Assembly: GCA_028289645.1 (NCBI GenBank)
Contig: JANQOK010000017.1
Coordinates: forward strand, 248,001 to 312,000
Source of the DNA: Anderseniella sp.
GTDB lineage: Bacteria; Pseudomonadota; Alphaproteobacteria; Rhizobiales; Aestuariivirgaceae
Length of the DNA: 64,000 bases
Direction: 5' to 3'
The notes beneath the pieces are model-generated. The model searched no databases. It saw only the letters and a program-made list of their open reading frames with translations, and was not told where the DNA came from. This document shows, in pieces, positions 24,702-33,720 of this stretch (its first letter is position 1; each line of letters starts with the position of its first letter). Made by a program: the position numbers and the translations under genes.

Positions 24702-26213
24702 TCAGTCGTCCTCGATCGGGGCCAGCTTGCCGGCCCAATAGACCAGCAGCAGAACCGGCAATCCCAGCAGTGCGGTGAAAACAAAGAAACCCGGATATCC
24801 GGTTGCCGTGACGATTGAGCCGGAATAGCCGGCAAGTGCCTTGGGCACCAGCAGCATGATGGAACTGAACAGCGCGTATTGAGTGGCGGTGAAGGTGATG
24901 CTGGTCAGGGCAGACAGATAGGCAACAAACGACGCGACTGCAAATCCGGCGGACAGGTTGTCGGCGGTGATGACGGCGATCAGGAGGCTGACGTTGGCGC
25001 CCTGGGTCGCTAGATAGGCAAACAGCAGGTTGCTGGCAGCGGCCAGCAGCGCGCCGATAAACAGGCCGCGCATGACGCCGAGGCGGCCGGCCAGTATTCC
25101 GCCCAGGAAGCCGCCGGCAATGGTGGCCACGAGACCGTAGAATTTCGAATAGGTGGCGATCTGCGCAATGTCGAAACCCATTTCCAGGTAAAACACATTG
25201 GCGACCGCGCCCATGACGATATCGGCAATGCGGTAGATGCCGATCAGCGCCAGGATCACCATGGCCGCCTTGCCGTAGCGGTCGATGAAGTCGGTAAACG
25301 GTTCCACATAGGACTTGCGGGCTTCCGCTGCCGGCACGAGCGGGGTCCTGGCCAGCCCCCAGATAACCACACCGGCAACCGCGAGGCTGGTGATCAGGCG
25401 GGCAGAATTGAAGGCCAGCTTGGCGAACGGCCCGAGACTGTCCGGCGTGTCCGGGAACAGGTTGAACATGGCAATCAGGCCGGCAACACCGGCCAGGAAA
25501 GCCAGGAACAGTTTCAGTTGCACGATCTTGTCGGTTGCCACGTCGTGAGCGACATCCGGTTCGGGCGACAACAGCGTGGCGGCGATGCCGACCAGCATGA
25601 AGCCGGCCATGACCTGATAGACGGATGTCCAGATCGCCGGATTGTAAGTCTCTTCCGCGCCCATCCAGGCGGCAAACCACAATGCGCCAGCGCCTGCCGT
25701 CAGCATGGCAATGCGATAGCCGGCCACATAGGTGGCCGACAGGAAGGCTTGCATGCGCGGCGGCGCGGATTCGATGCGATAGGCATCAATTATGATGTCC
25801 TGGGTCGCGCTGGTGAAGCCGATTGCGACGGCACCGACCGCTGTCCAGACCAGTGAACTGGCCGGGTCGGTCGAAGCGGTGAACAGGATCGCGGCCATGA
25901 TGCATAGTTGCGATACCAGCAGCCAGGCGCGACGGTGGCCAAGGCGTTCGGCCAGGACGGGCAGGGGGATACGGTCAATAAGGGGCGACCAGACAAACTT
26001 GAACCCGTACGCGATGCCGGCCCAACTGAAGAAGGTCACCACGTCACGCTGGACGCCGGCCTTGATCAGCCACACCGACAGCGTGGAGAACACCAGCAAT
26101 ATGGGCAGGCCCGATGAAAACCCGAGCAGGAGCATGCGCAGCGACCGGGCACTCAGCAAGAGCGTCAGTGTTTCCTGCCAGCTATCTGGTCTGGCGGCAG
26201 TGTCGGTCTGCAT
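24702..26213 (-). CDS. AmpG-like muropeptide/MFS permease
   Basis: A 503-residue, multi-spanning inner-membrane protein of the AmpG (PAT) branch of the major facilitator superfamily. Diagnostic stretches are LLLGFSSGLPILLVFSTLSVWL near the N-terminus, FFSWAGIAYGFKFVWSPLIDR, and TSATQDIIIDAYRIE. AmpG imports GlcNAc-anhydroMurNAc muropeptides for cell-wall recycling and can feed beta-lactamase induction. The length fits the family. No ampR, ampC or nagZ is adjacent, so substrate assignment rests on family resemblance. Confidence 0.85.
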   Translation of the reverse strand: MQTDTAARPDSWQETLTLLLSARSLRMLLLGFSSGLPILLVFSTLSVWLIKAGVQRDVVTFFSWAGIAYGFKFVWSPLIDRIPLPVLAERLGHRRAWLLVSQLCIMAAILFTASTDPASSLVWTAVGAVAIGFTSATQDIIIDAYRIESAPPRMQAFLSATYVAGYRIAMLTAGAGALWFAAWMGAEETYNPAIWTSVYQVMAGFMLVGIAATLLSPEPDVAHDVATDKIVQLKLFLAFLAGVAGLIAMFNLFPDTPDSLGPFAKLAFNSARLITSLAVAGVVIWGLARTPLVPAAEARKSYVEPFTDFIDRYGKAAMVILALIGIYRIADIVMGAVANVFYLEMGFDIAQIATYSKFYGLVATIAGGFLGGILAGRLGVMRGLFIGALLAAASNLLFAYLATQGANVSLLIAVITADNLSAGFAVASFVAYLSALTSITFTATQYALFSSIMLLVPKALAGYSGSIVTATGYPGFFVFTALLGLPVLLLVYWAGKLAPIEDD

Positions 26214-27128
26214 TCAAATACCCGGATGCTGTTGTACAACCATGAAGAACGCTGCACTTTTCATGGTGATTCCGCCCGTCGCGCGAGACTGGCACAGGCT
26301 GTAAGGGTTTTCCAGTAGACTCGGCAGGTATGGCCTGGCTTTGCTGACGCTGTGGCGCTACCATGGCAGCACCCAGGCGCGCCGTTGCAGTTGATACAGC
26401 AGAATGGCAGCAAATGAGACCAGGGCAGTCTGTGCGGAAGCCAGGATACTTCTTCCAGCTCAGACAGAGCTCAGTAAATCTTACAATCGCCATGCTCTCG
26501 GCAAAATGTGTCAGTTTATGTGGCGATAATTTGCCGTATACGCACTACTGTCTTGTTGGAGTTGCTGATTGTGCTTCACCGTATGTGCCAAGTGCCGAAA
26601 GGATTGTTTTTCCTGTTCGCTGCAAGTGCCTTAATACCGGGAAAAAGTGGAGCAAGGACAACGGCATACACGGTATCCGGCCGCAACTGTTTCATTGAGC
26701 GGGATTCAGTTTTTCCACCTGCCAGCGGTGATTTTCGCCGCGTCCCGGGTTAACGCCGCCGCGAACACGCCCTTCTTTCAACACAATTTCACCTAATTCT
26801 CTTCCTGTTTACATCGCACTCGGTGCATAGAGTTAGTGTGTTAGTTGACTGCAGAGGGACGGCCTTTGTGATGCGTAAGTGTTTAACCGCTTACCCGACA
26901 TTCTGGTGTTCAGCCAGATGGAGGGGCAATGTGATTGGTGAATCTGGTGCAGTTGCTGCTGCGCTGTTTCCTATCCACTCGACAGTGTCGTATTACGGAG
27001 CGCTTTTCGATTAATTCGTTCGCGAAGGTGAGGGAACTTCGGAAACACACATAAAGACCGTAAGAGTCGTGTGGAACTACCGCGGAGCTGATCCAGGCGG
27101 ATCGTTGGCGGAACAGGGGAACAGCGTT
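26214..27128. other. gene-poor intergenic region
   Basis: About 900 bases with no supported gene. Several short frames exist on both strands, but none has a convincing ribosome-binding site or protein-like composition. The stretch is visibly richer in A and T than its neighbours. Its right end must hold the promoter of the gene at 27129. Confidence 0.5.
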
Positions 27129-28181
27129 ATGAGTAACAACAAAAACGACGGTCGAAATGGGTTTAAAAGCAGCCGGATTGATTTGAGCCAGCTGGGTGAC
27201 GACACCTGGAACAAACCCGTCGGCCGCAGGCCGGCATCACCTGGCCCGCGCAGAAGGCAGACACAAACAACTCCGATCGCGCCTGACCAGCGAACTCACC
27301 TTGACGAATTGTTTGAAAGCCGGGTGAAGGCAGCTGCTGCGCGGCGGTCGGTCAAGCAGAGCAGGGGACAAAACCGGGTCTGGATGTTCGCCGGCGGACT
27401 TTTCCTGGCCAGCGTCGGCGGTGTCGCGGCAGCCTATTATCTGGTTGGACCTCCCATGGCTGCGACCGCTTACACCACGGATGGAGCTGATTACCAGGCT
27501 GCGCAAACGTCATCACTAGAGGTCGACGGAAACATTGCCGGCACCAGCTCGCATTTCCAGGGTGTGCCGGTACCCGCATCGGTGACAGCCGAACCTGAAG
27601 ACGATGTCGCCGCGGCGGTGGTCGCAGCGCCGCCACCGCCTGCGGACAACGTGTCCGACCAGGATGCTTTGGTGCGGGCCCCGGTCGCCGCCGCGCCGGA
27701 AACGCAAGCCGAAGCGGCAGAGCCGGATCTAGTTGTGAATGAGCCACCGCTGCCGGCGCCGGAGGAAGTGGCTGCTACGCCACAGCCCGCGGCAGACACC
27801 ACGCAGCCGGCAGGGGCTGTCCCGGTTGAAGAGCGTTTGGTGCACATTGTGCCGACGTCGGTGTCAGACGAAATCAAGACCAAGACCAACGTGAATACAG
27901 CACAGTCGGCAGATGTGTCTGGTGGTTCTGACGGGCAATGGGTGGCCCTGCCGCCGGAACAGAAGCCAGCAGCACCATCTCTGGTGACGGCTGCGGCGAC
28001 GCAGCAGTCAAACGAAATCAAGCCGGTCGATGGGCCTGTGAAGACCCAACAGGAATTGTTCGAGGCGTTTCAGGCATATTTGAAAAGTTCAGGCCACACT
28101 GCAACCGGCGACCAGGACAACCAGGAAGCGCTGTTCAACAAGTTCATGCGTTGGAGCGTGGAAGCCCCGAAAGAGAACTGA
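27129..28181 (+). CDS. single-pass membrane protein of unknown function
   Basis: About 350 residues: a basic N-terminal cytoplasmic part (SRIDLSQLGDDTWNKPVGRR), one membrane helix (WMFAGGLFLASVGGVAAAYYLV, around residue 90), and a long Pro/Ala/Val-rich, low-complexity segment outside the membrane. The last ~45 residues are less repetitive and contain LFEAFQAYL and ALFNKFMRW. This two-step F-x-x-F/AF-x-x-Y/W pattern recurs at the C-termini of the exported proteins at 29765 and 37744. I do not recognise a family. ATG at 27129 follows an AGGGG-like site. A bidirectional terminator closes the gene. Confidence 0.65.
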   Translation: MSNNKNDGRNGFKSSRIDLSQLGDDTWNKPVGRRPASPGPRRRQTQTTPIAPDQRTHLDELFESRVKAAAARRSVKQSRGQNRVWMFAGGLFLASVGGVAAAYYLVGPPMAATAYTTDGADYQAAQTSSLEVDGNIAGTSSHFQGVPVPASVTAEPEDDVAAAVVAAPPPPADNVSDQDALVRAPVAAAPETQAEAAEPDLVVNEPPLPAPEEVAATPQPAADTTQPAGAVPVEERLVHIVPTSVSDEIKTKTNVNTAQSADVSGGSDGQWVALPPEQKPAAPSLVTAAATQQSNEIKPVDGPVKTQQELFEAFQAYLKSSGHTATGDQDNQEALFNKFMRWSVEAPKEN

Positions 28182-28251
28182 CTTCGACCTGGACCGGGGT
28201 CTACGCGTTGCGATGACCGCCTCGGCCCACGGTTGAATCCAGAAAAAACTT

Positions 28252-28291
28252 GAGCGCGGTTTTGACTTTGGCAAAACCGCGCTCTTGTTTT
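28252..28291. terminator. bidirectional Rho-independent terminator
   Basis: A perfect 13-base stem (GAGCGCGGTTTTG with CAAAACCGCGCTC) closes a seven-base loop and is followed by TTGTTTT; on the minus strand the hairpin is followed by a TTTTTT run. It sits between the convergent genes at 27129 and 28313 and suits both. Confidence 0.9.
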
Positions 28292-28312
28292 ATCCGTGTG
28301 GAAATTTGCGGA

Positions 28313-29404
28313 CTACTTGGTCTTGGCGCGGTGCTCCGCCAACTGCCGGGTAACGATCCGGAACCATTCGCCTGACTCTTTCAGCTTGGTAATACCACTG
28401 TCCAGCGTTGCCAGGTACTGTTTGGCGTTCGGGTTGGTCTTGGCGATTACCGCATGCATGGTCGCGACATAGGACAGATGATCCTGGAACTTGACCTTGT
28501 CCTTTGCTCCCAGCTCGGCAATGGTGCCTTCTGCCACATCTGCTGCAAGCACGACCCCGTCATACTTGCCCGACAGAAGGCCCTCGAAACAACCCTTGGG
28601 GCTGTTTTCCTGGGTGAAGCTGATGTTTGGCTCGACGAGACCATACTCCTCCATCATGAACGTCGCATACCCGGCCGGCCGGCACATATGAGTGCCGAAA
28701 AAGTCGCGGTGAGCGGCAGGTCGGGGATGATCGATGCGGGTGTAGTAACCGATAATCTGCTCGAACAGTGGCTGAGACCAGTCAAGGTTGTTGCAGCGGA
28801 ATTTCGAACCGTCGCCCAACTTCTCCACAACGTCGCAGTTTGGCCGGAACCAGACGAGGCTGAAATCATAGGCATGGTCCGAGATCAGGGGCTGCAGGTG
28901 GGCTCCCCAATCGTTGATGAAGTCAATCTTGTAGTCCGGCTTGCCGTCGGCAAGGGTCATGGCGACATTTGCGACTTCGGTGATCATGCCACCCTGGGCC
29001 TGGTCTTCATCGGTGAACGGTGCCCAGTCGGTTCCGACGACGAAACGGATCTGGCGAGGTTTGGGTGGCGGCAGGGCTTCGGTCGTGGAGGCCTGACGCA
29101 GCACGGAAGCATCGGCAGCAGACGGAGACGCACTGTCCAGGCACGGGATGCTGAGGACAGAGCCTTCCTGGATGAAAGAAGGATTGCGCCCGATGATGTT
29201 TGAGTTGACGCTGTACAGAAGCTGGAAGCTGGCAGCATTGCCGTATGCGCGCTGGGCTATTGCGCTGAGACTGTCACCGCGCACGATCGTGTAGGGCTCG
29301 CCGCATGTTATGGACTGTGCGCTCGAAGGGGTTGAACCGAATGTCGCGCCTGCGGTCAGAACGCCCGCAACGGCAAATGCTGAAAACAGATTGTGTGGTT
29401 TCAT
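28313..29404 (-). CDS. exported LysM plus family 3 solute-binding fusion protein
   Basis: A 363-residue periplasmic protein with an unusual order of domains. After the signal peptide (to about residue 30, SSAQ) comes one LysM module (CGEPYTIVRGDSLSAIAQRA ... GSVLSIPCL, residues ~34-88), which binds peptidoglycan. Then follows a SBP_bac_3 amino-acid-receptor-like domain (IRFVVGTDWAPFTDEDQAQG to the end). No ABC permease or ATPase lies nearby, so it may sense or tether rather than import. The paired cysteines around the LysM module may form a disulfide. Confidence 0.8.
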   Translation of the reverse strand: MKPHNLFSAFAVAGVLTAGATFGSTPSSAQSITCGEPYTIVRGDSLSAIAQRAYGNAASFQLLYSVNSNIIGRNPSFIQEGSVLSIPCLDSASPSAADASVLRQASTTEALPPPKPRQIRFVVGTDWAPFTDEDQAQGGMITEVANVAMTLADGKPDYKIDFINDWGAHLQPLISDHAYDFSLVWFRPNCDVVEKLGDGSKFRCNNLDWSQPLFEQIIGYYTRIDHPRPAAHRDFFGTHMCRPAGYATFMMEEYGLVEPNISFTQENSPKGCFEGLLSGKYDGVVLAADVAEGTIAELGAKDKVKFQDHLSYVATMHAVIAKTNPNAKQYLATLDSGITKLKESGEWFRIVTRQLAEHRAKTK

Positions 29405-29764
29405 ATTTTTCTCCAGTAGTCGGATGCAGGTAAGGTTTTTTGATCGGTATTCGATCGGACATTTGAAACAGGACGTGTGGGGATATTGGTCCGGATAGCG
29501 GCGACAGGGCCAAAGTCAATTTCCCGACACGGAAGACCGTGACGTCACCGGGTCCCGGTTAGGAACGAGACCGGTGAGGCTGCTTTGAGCTGCAAGACCA
29601 GATCTGTCAGCGCTGTGATTCGGATCGCTGTCTTCCCGTGTTTCGGGATATACCGTCTTGCCACCTCGGTGTTTTTCCGCCGTGCCCTCTTTTCCCGCCG
29701 TCCCGATTTTAAATACTTCATGCATCCGGCCCTGTCGCGGAGCCAGGCTTTCCAATGGCCGTTT
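29405..29764. other. intergenic region
   Basis: About 360 bases between two minus-strand genes; it holds the promoter side of the LysM fusion gene. A minus-strand frame of 79 codons fills most of it but is highly charged, lacks a start signal and matches nothing known. Confidence 0.4.
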
Positions 29765-30130
29765 CTAATTCGGGTTGTTCTTGCGCCACTCGAGAAATTG
29801 TTCGAAGTCCTCGTTGTTCTTGCGCCACTCAAGGAAGGCGCGGAACAGTTCCAGCTGCTGGTCCTGGGAGAGTTCGTTCTGGGGCTGGGCTGCCGGCTCC
29901 GGTGTCGGGCCGGGACAACCTGCGCCATCGCATTTCACGTCGGCGATGGGAATTCGAATTGTGCCGACGGACGTTTTGACGACATAGAATTCGGCGTCCA
30001 TCTCGATCAGGTCGCCTTCGATGCGGGTGTATCCGTCATTGGTGACGAGCACTACGGGCTTTGCCTCCGCGACAGCACCGAAGCTCATTGCACCCAAAAC
30101 GAAAATTGTAAAAACCGCCGCACGCCGCAT
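29765..30130 (-). CDS. small exported protein with duplicated FLEWRKNN tail
   Basis: A 121-residue protein: signal peptide (MRRAAVFTIFVLGAMSFGAVA), a small beta-rich domain (VTNDGYTRIEGDLIEMDAEF ... IPIADVKCDGAGCPGP) and a helical tail containing FLEWRKNN twice, 13 residues apart. The beta domain resembles the N-terminal segment found in some alphaproteobacterial OmpA/PstS-like envelope proteins, here standing alone; that resemblance is from memory. It lies about 360 bases upstream of the LysM fusion gene on the same strand. Confidence 0.65.
   Translation of the reverse strand: MRRAAVFTIFVLGAMSFGAVAEAKPVVLVTNDGYTRIEGDLIEMDAEFYVVKTSVGTIRIPIADVKCDGAGCPGPTPEPAAQPQNELSQDQQLELFRAFLEWRKNNEDFEQFLEWRKNNPN
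29774..29830 (-). repeat. 18-bp direct repeat, period 39 bp, in coding sequence
   Basis: GTTGTTCTTGCGCCACTC occurs at 29774-29791 and identically at 29813-29830. It encodes the two FLEWRKNN copies. The exact DNA identity over 18 bases suggests a recent duplication of 13 codons. Confidence 0.9.
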
Positions 30131-30506
30131 CTTGATCTCCCCTTATCACAGCGTCATTCAGTCTTCTGCACAATGCGCAAAACAGCACCTAAAGATGCCA
30201 TCTAAAACTGTAACGGGAACGCTGCAACACCAACCGCCACGTAAGCTCTTTGAATAGTCATATTCAGCTCACAGAAAGGTCTTTGTTACACCCAAATATG
30301 TCGAAAATGAGCAGGGTAGGCGGGCTCGCTTGTGTTCTGGCACGGTACCGTAAATGCGGTGCTCGTCGGTCCCGAAATGGCATGACACAAGCTCCGATAT
30401 TTCGAAAACTGAATGGCGCTGTTTGCGGCTGGCAACGTGTCCACAAACTAACTTGCTGGCGGAAGAACTGAGTGGCAGGCATGGGCGTCAGCGAGGTGCG
30501 GACGGG
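30131..30506. other. intergenic region
   Basis: About 375 bases between the small exported-protein gene and the 3' end of the hydrolase gene. It contains one inverted repeat (TGAATA-GTCA-TATTCA at 30251-30266) but no gene I can support. Confidence 0.4.
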
Positions 30507-31316
30507 TCATGAAATGCGTGAGCAGAAGTCGGCAATGTGCTGGTAGGCATCAGTGCTTTCATGAATGAAATTGTGACTGCCGGCAACTTCCACAAGACTG
30601 CAGTTCGGGATCCGCTCAGCCATCCGATGCTGGGCCGCCAAAGGAGCCTGGCCGTCATAAATCCCGGCCAGTACCAGTGTTGGTGTGGAGATCCGGTCAA
30701 GCCGGACGTAGGCATCATGGGTGGAGCGGGCCAGCAGCTGCGCCTTCAGGGCGTCGGTCACGCCGGTTTCGTGGGCGTATTCGGTTTGCCGTCTCGCCCG
30801 TTCGGCAATTCGCCTTTCCGCCGCTTCCGCATTGCTGGCCTGCCATTGCGGAGTAAAGCGGGTATCTGCGATCTCAAGACCGCGGCGGGCACGCTCCAGC
30901 GGCTGCAACTGCAGCAGGTCCTGAATAGGATAAGACGAACCGCCCTGGCCGCCAGGGGTGGTTGCTGCCAGCACCAGCGATGTTGTTTTTTCAGGGAACC
31001 GGATAGCAAGTTCCTGGGCAACCATGCCGCCAAACGAGTACCCCACTGCATGAGCTCGGGTCCAGCCCATCGCATCGATGAGTTGCGCAGCATCCTGCGC
31101 ATACTGTGCCATCGAGTATGGGCCTTGCGGCTTGCCGGACTGTCCCATGCCACGCTGGTCATAGAGGACGAGGTCAAACTGGCGGGCCAGTATGGAACCG
31201 AGCGGATTGGGATGCTGGCGCATGTCCCAGCCGGTACCGCCGATAAACAACATTGCGGCGCCGGATCCGGTGCGCTCGAAGTTGATTTGGATACCGTTAA
31301 TCTCTGCGCTTGGCAT
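30507..31316 (-). CDS. alpha/beta hydrolase
   Basis: A 269-residue soluble alpha/beta-fold hydrolase. The nucleophile elbow is GYSFGGM (Ser near residue 94), with aspartate in LAGIYDGQAP and histidine in VAGSHNFIHES completing the triad; the oxyanion-hole region reads GGTGWDMRQHPN and VLYDQRGMGQS. It resembles 3-oxoadipate enol-lactonase and related esterases. It is the last gene of the apparent LacI-headed operon, 12 bases after the dienelactone hydrolase, suggesting hydrolysis of a lactone or ester whose product or precursor the TRAP system imports; that link is inference. Confidence 0.85.
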   Translation of the reverse strand: MPSAEINGIQINFERTGSGAAMLFIGGTGWDMRQHPNPLGSILARQFDLVLYDQRGMGQSGKPQGPYSMAQYAQDAAQLIDAMGWTRAHAVGYSFGGMVAQELAIRFPEKTTSLVLAATTPGGQGGSSYPIQDLLQLQPLERARRGLEIADTRFTPQWQASNAEAAERRIAERARRQTEYAHETGVTDALKAQLLARSTHDAYVRLDRISTPTLVLAGIYDGQAPLAAQHRMAERIPNCSLVEVAGSHNFIHESTDAYQHIADFCSRIS

Positions 31317-31328
31317 GCAGATATATCT

Positions 31329-32054
31329 TCAGCTGTGCCTGGAGATGAACGACAAAACCTTGTGCCAGGCTTCATCGGCAGCGGCGGCGTTATAGGCCTC
31401 GCGATGGTCATTGAAGAAGGCGTGCTCGGTGCCGGGGTATACATCGACCTGGGCGTTTGGATTTCCGGATAGTCCGGCCCGCAGGCCGGCCACATCCTCG
31501 GGTGGGATAAGGCCGTCTGTCTCTGCAAATGCTCCCAGATAGGGTTTGTCGATCAACCCGGTAAGTTCAATGGGCAGAAAGGGCTTGTTCTCCATGCGCG
31601 GAAAGTTGACACGTCCGTAGAAGTTGATCACTCCAGAAACAGCATCGGAGACGGCGCCCAGGTTGTGGGCGAACCGGCCGCCCATGCAAAATCCCCAGGC
31701 AAATACATGTTCGATATTGCTTCCGGCTCCGCCGTTCTTCAGCCAGTTGGCAGCCTGCCTGCAGTCATTGGTGCATGACACGTCGTTGAAGCTCTCAAAA
31801 GTGCTCGCCCACTTTTCCAGTGGATCCTGAGGCACCGGCGGCGTTGTGCCGCGAAACAGATCACACACCACCGCGACATGACCCGCCCCGGCCAGGCGCT
31901 CGGCCACTTCCTTCATGTGCGGTGTCATTCCCCAAAGCTCCACAAACAATAGAACGCCTGAACGGGCACTGGCGGTCTGCGGCTTGGCGACGTAGGCATC
32001 CATCGTGCCGTCGGTCACCGGTATCGCAGAGTTCGGGTCAATCAGGTTGGCCAT
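31329..32054 (-). CDS. dienelactone hydrolase family protein
   Basis: A 241-residue hydrolase with the cysteine triad of the dienelactone hydrolase family: Cys123 in AWGFCMGGRF, Asp180 in FAETDGLI and His211 in GTEHAFFND. Family members open lactone rings such as 4-carboxymethylenebut-2-en-4-olide in aromatic degradation, though many act on other esters. The ATG at 32054 is preferred because AAAGGA lies about nine bases upstream and it removes a long unconserved N-terminus. It follows the TRAP large-permease gene by 44 bases. Confidence 0.88.
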   Translation of the reverse strand: MANLIDPNSAIPVTDGTMDAYVAKPQTASARSGVLLFVELWGMTPHMKEVAERLAGAGHVAVVCDLFRGTTPPVPQDPLEKWASTFESFNDVSCTNDCRQAANWLKNGGAGSNIEHVFAWGFCMGGRFAHNLGAVSDAVSGVINFYGRVNFPRMENKPFLPIELTGLIDKPYLGAFAETDGLIPPEDVAGLRAGLSGNPNAQVDVYPGTEHAFFNDHREAYNAAAADEAWHKVLSFISRHS

Positions 32055-32098
32055 GAAATCGGTTCCTTTTTCATAGGGTCCTCTGGTCAAGGCCCTTT

Positions 32099-33712
32099 CT
32101 ATTTGAACAGCACGCCGGGCAGCCAGGTTGCCAGTTCGGGAAAGCTGAACACCAGGACCAGCGCAACAAGTTGAATCGCGATAAAGGGCATCACACCGCG
32201 ATAGATGTGAGCTGTGGTTACTGCCGCCGGCGCCACTCCCTTGAGATAGAACAGCGCGAAGCCGAACGGGGGCGTCAGGAACGATGTTTGCAGGTTCAAC
32301 GCGATCATGACTCCGAACCAAACCGGGTCGATTTCGGAGCGCAGGATGACCGGAGCCACAATGGGCATGATGATGAAGACGATCTCGATGAAATCCAGGA
32401 AGAAACCCAGGATGAACACCAGAAGGCTGACTGCTATGACGGCTCCCATCACACCGCCGGGGATGTTGTCCATGGCATGAGTGACAACTTCATCGCCTCC
32501 AAAACCGCGAAACACCAGCGAGAAGATCGTGGCACCGACCAGGATCACGAAGGCAAGGGTGGTGATGCGCATGGTGCTGTTGACTATATCGCCGAGCAGG
32601 CGGCGGTTTGCGAGTATCGCAATCGCGGCGAAAGTTCCGGCAAGGAGGATGCTGCTGGCAATGACGGCGACGATGATCATCAGCCCGTTCCATCCGGATA
32701 TCGTATCCAGCGTCACCCGCAGGTCAGCAATAGAACGCACAAGCGGCAGCAGGAATGCACATACAAGTGCTGCGGTCACCAGCTTGTCGGTCCATGCCGG
32801 CAGCGATCGCGCTCCATCTTCCCGGTTGGAGCGATCATTTCGGAAACTGCGAGCAGCCAGCAAAAGTCCGCCAAGCGCGCCGACACCGGCTGCCTCGGTA
32901 GGTGTGGCGATGCCGGACAGGATGGAGCCGAGTACAGTCAGGATCAGCAAAATGGGTGGCAACAGGCTGGCCAGGACGTCTCGCCACACGATGCCCTCCA
33001 TTTCATTCTTGCTGAGTGGCGGGCAGAGTTGCGGTTTGAACAGACCAAGCGTCAGCTGATACAGCATGTAGAGCACTGCCAGCCCGAAACCCGGAATGAG
33101 CGCACCTGCGAACAGGTCTCCTACGGACACCGGCTCAGGGGAAAAATTGCCAATCTCGCGTTGTGCTTCCATGTAAGCGCCCGACAACTGGTCGCCGAGC
33201 AGCACCAGGACGATGGACGGAGGAATAATCTGTCCAAGCGTGCCGGCTGCGCAAATTGAGCCCGCTGCCAGGGATGGATCATAGCCGCGTTTCAACATGG
33301 TCGGCAGGCTGAGCAGCCCCATGGCTACGACTGTGGCGCCGACAATGCCGGTTGACGCGGCCAGCAAGGCGCCGACGAAAGTTACCGATATACCCAGTCC
33401 TGCCGGCAGGCGGCCGAATGCTTTGGCCATATTGTTCAAAAGATCTTCCGCAATGCGGCTGCGTTCAAGGATAACCCCCATCAGGATAAACAACGGAACG
33501 GCAGTCAGCACATCGTTGAAGATCGCAGTGCCAAAGACGCGGGATGGAATTGCGCCAAGCAAAGACAGGTCGAACAAGCCGAAGAGACTTGCTGCAAAGG
33601 CCATGATGATGGCCGCGCCGCTGAGCGCAAACGCTACCGGTATGCCGGCGAGGACAGAGCCGAATGCAGCCATGAACAGCAGCAGGACCAGGATGAGTTG
33701 TGTGCTTTCCAT
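32099..33712 (-). CDS. TRAP transporter large permease (DctM type)
   Basis: The 12-plus-helix membrane subunit that carries out sodium-driven uptake in tripartite ATP-independent transporters. Typical segments are LLLFMAAFGSVLAGIPVAFAL at the N-terminus, GATVVAMGLLSLPTMLKRGY, and FILGFFLDFIEIVFIIMPIV near the C-terminus. At 537 residues it is about 100 longer than the DctM standard because of an extra hydrophobic block around residues 300-390, as in the TakM-like subgroup. The small permease gene ends eight bases upstream. Confidence 0.93.
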   Translation of the reverse strand: MESTQLILVLLLFMAAFGSVLAGIPVAFALSGAAIIMAFAASLFGLFDLSLLGAIPSRVFGTAIFNDVLTAVPLFILMGVILERSRIAEDLLNNMAKAFGRLPAGLGISVTFVGALLAASTGIVGATVVAMGLLSLPTMLKRGYDPSLAAGSICAAGTLGQIIPPSIVLVLLGDQLSGAYMEAQREIGNFSPEPVSVGDLFAGALIPGFGLAVLYMLYQLTLGLFKPQLCPPLSKNEMEGIVWRDVLASLLPPILLILTVLGSILSGIATPTEAAGVGALGGLLLAARSFRNDRSNREDGARSLPAWTDKLVTAALVCAFLLPLVRSIADLRVTLDTISGWNGLMIIVAVIASSILLAGTFAAIAILANRRLLGDIVNSTMRITTLAFVILVGATIFSLVFRGFGGDEVVTHAMDNIPGGVMGAVIAVSLLVFILGFFLDFIEIVFIIMPIVAPVILRSEIDPVWFGVMIALNLQTSFLTPPFGFALFYLKGVAPAAVTTAHIYRGVMPFIAIQLVALVLVFSFPELATWLPGVLFK

Positions 33713-33720
33713 GGCCCGCG

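Noticed and set aside
24493..25680. Long frame on the minus strand overlapping the ampG-like gene
   Set aside because: Arg/Gly/Cys-rich shadow of the AmpG-like frame, which has clear family motifs.
26363..26753. Short plus-strand frames in the gap after the ampG-like gene
   Set aside because: No ribosome-binding sites, unusual cysteine-rich composition, no family resemblance.
30251..30266. TGAATA-GTCA-TATTCA as a third LacI operator
   Set aside because: The arms resemble the operators at 36478 and 36541, but the four-base spacer shifts the half sites by two bases, and it lies after the 3' end of the operon.
32171..33259. Plus-strand frame of 362 codons opposite the TRAP large permease
   Set aside because: Composition is typical of an antisense shadow, and the permease is unambiguous.
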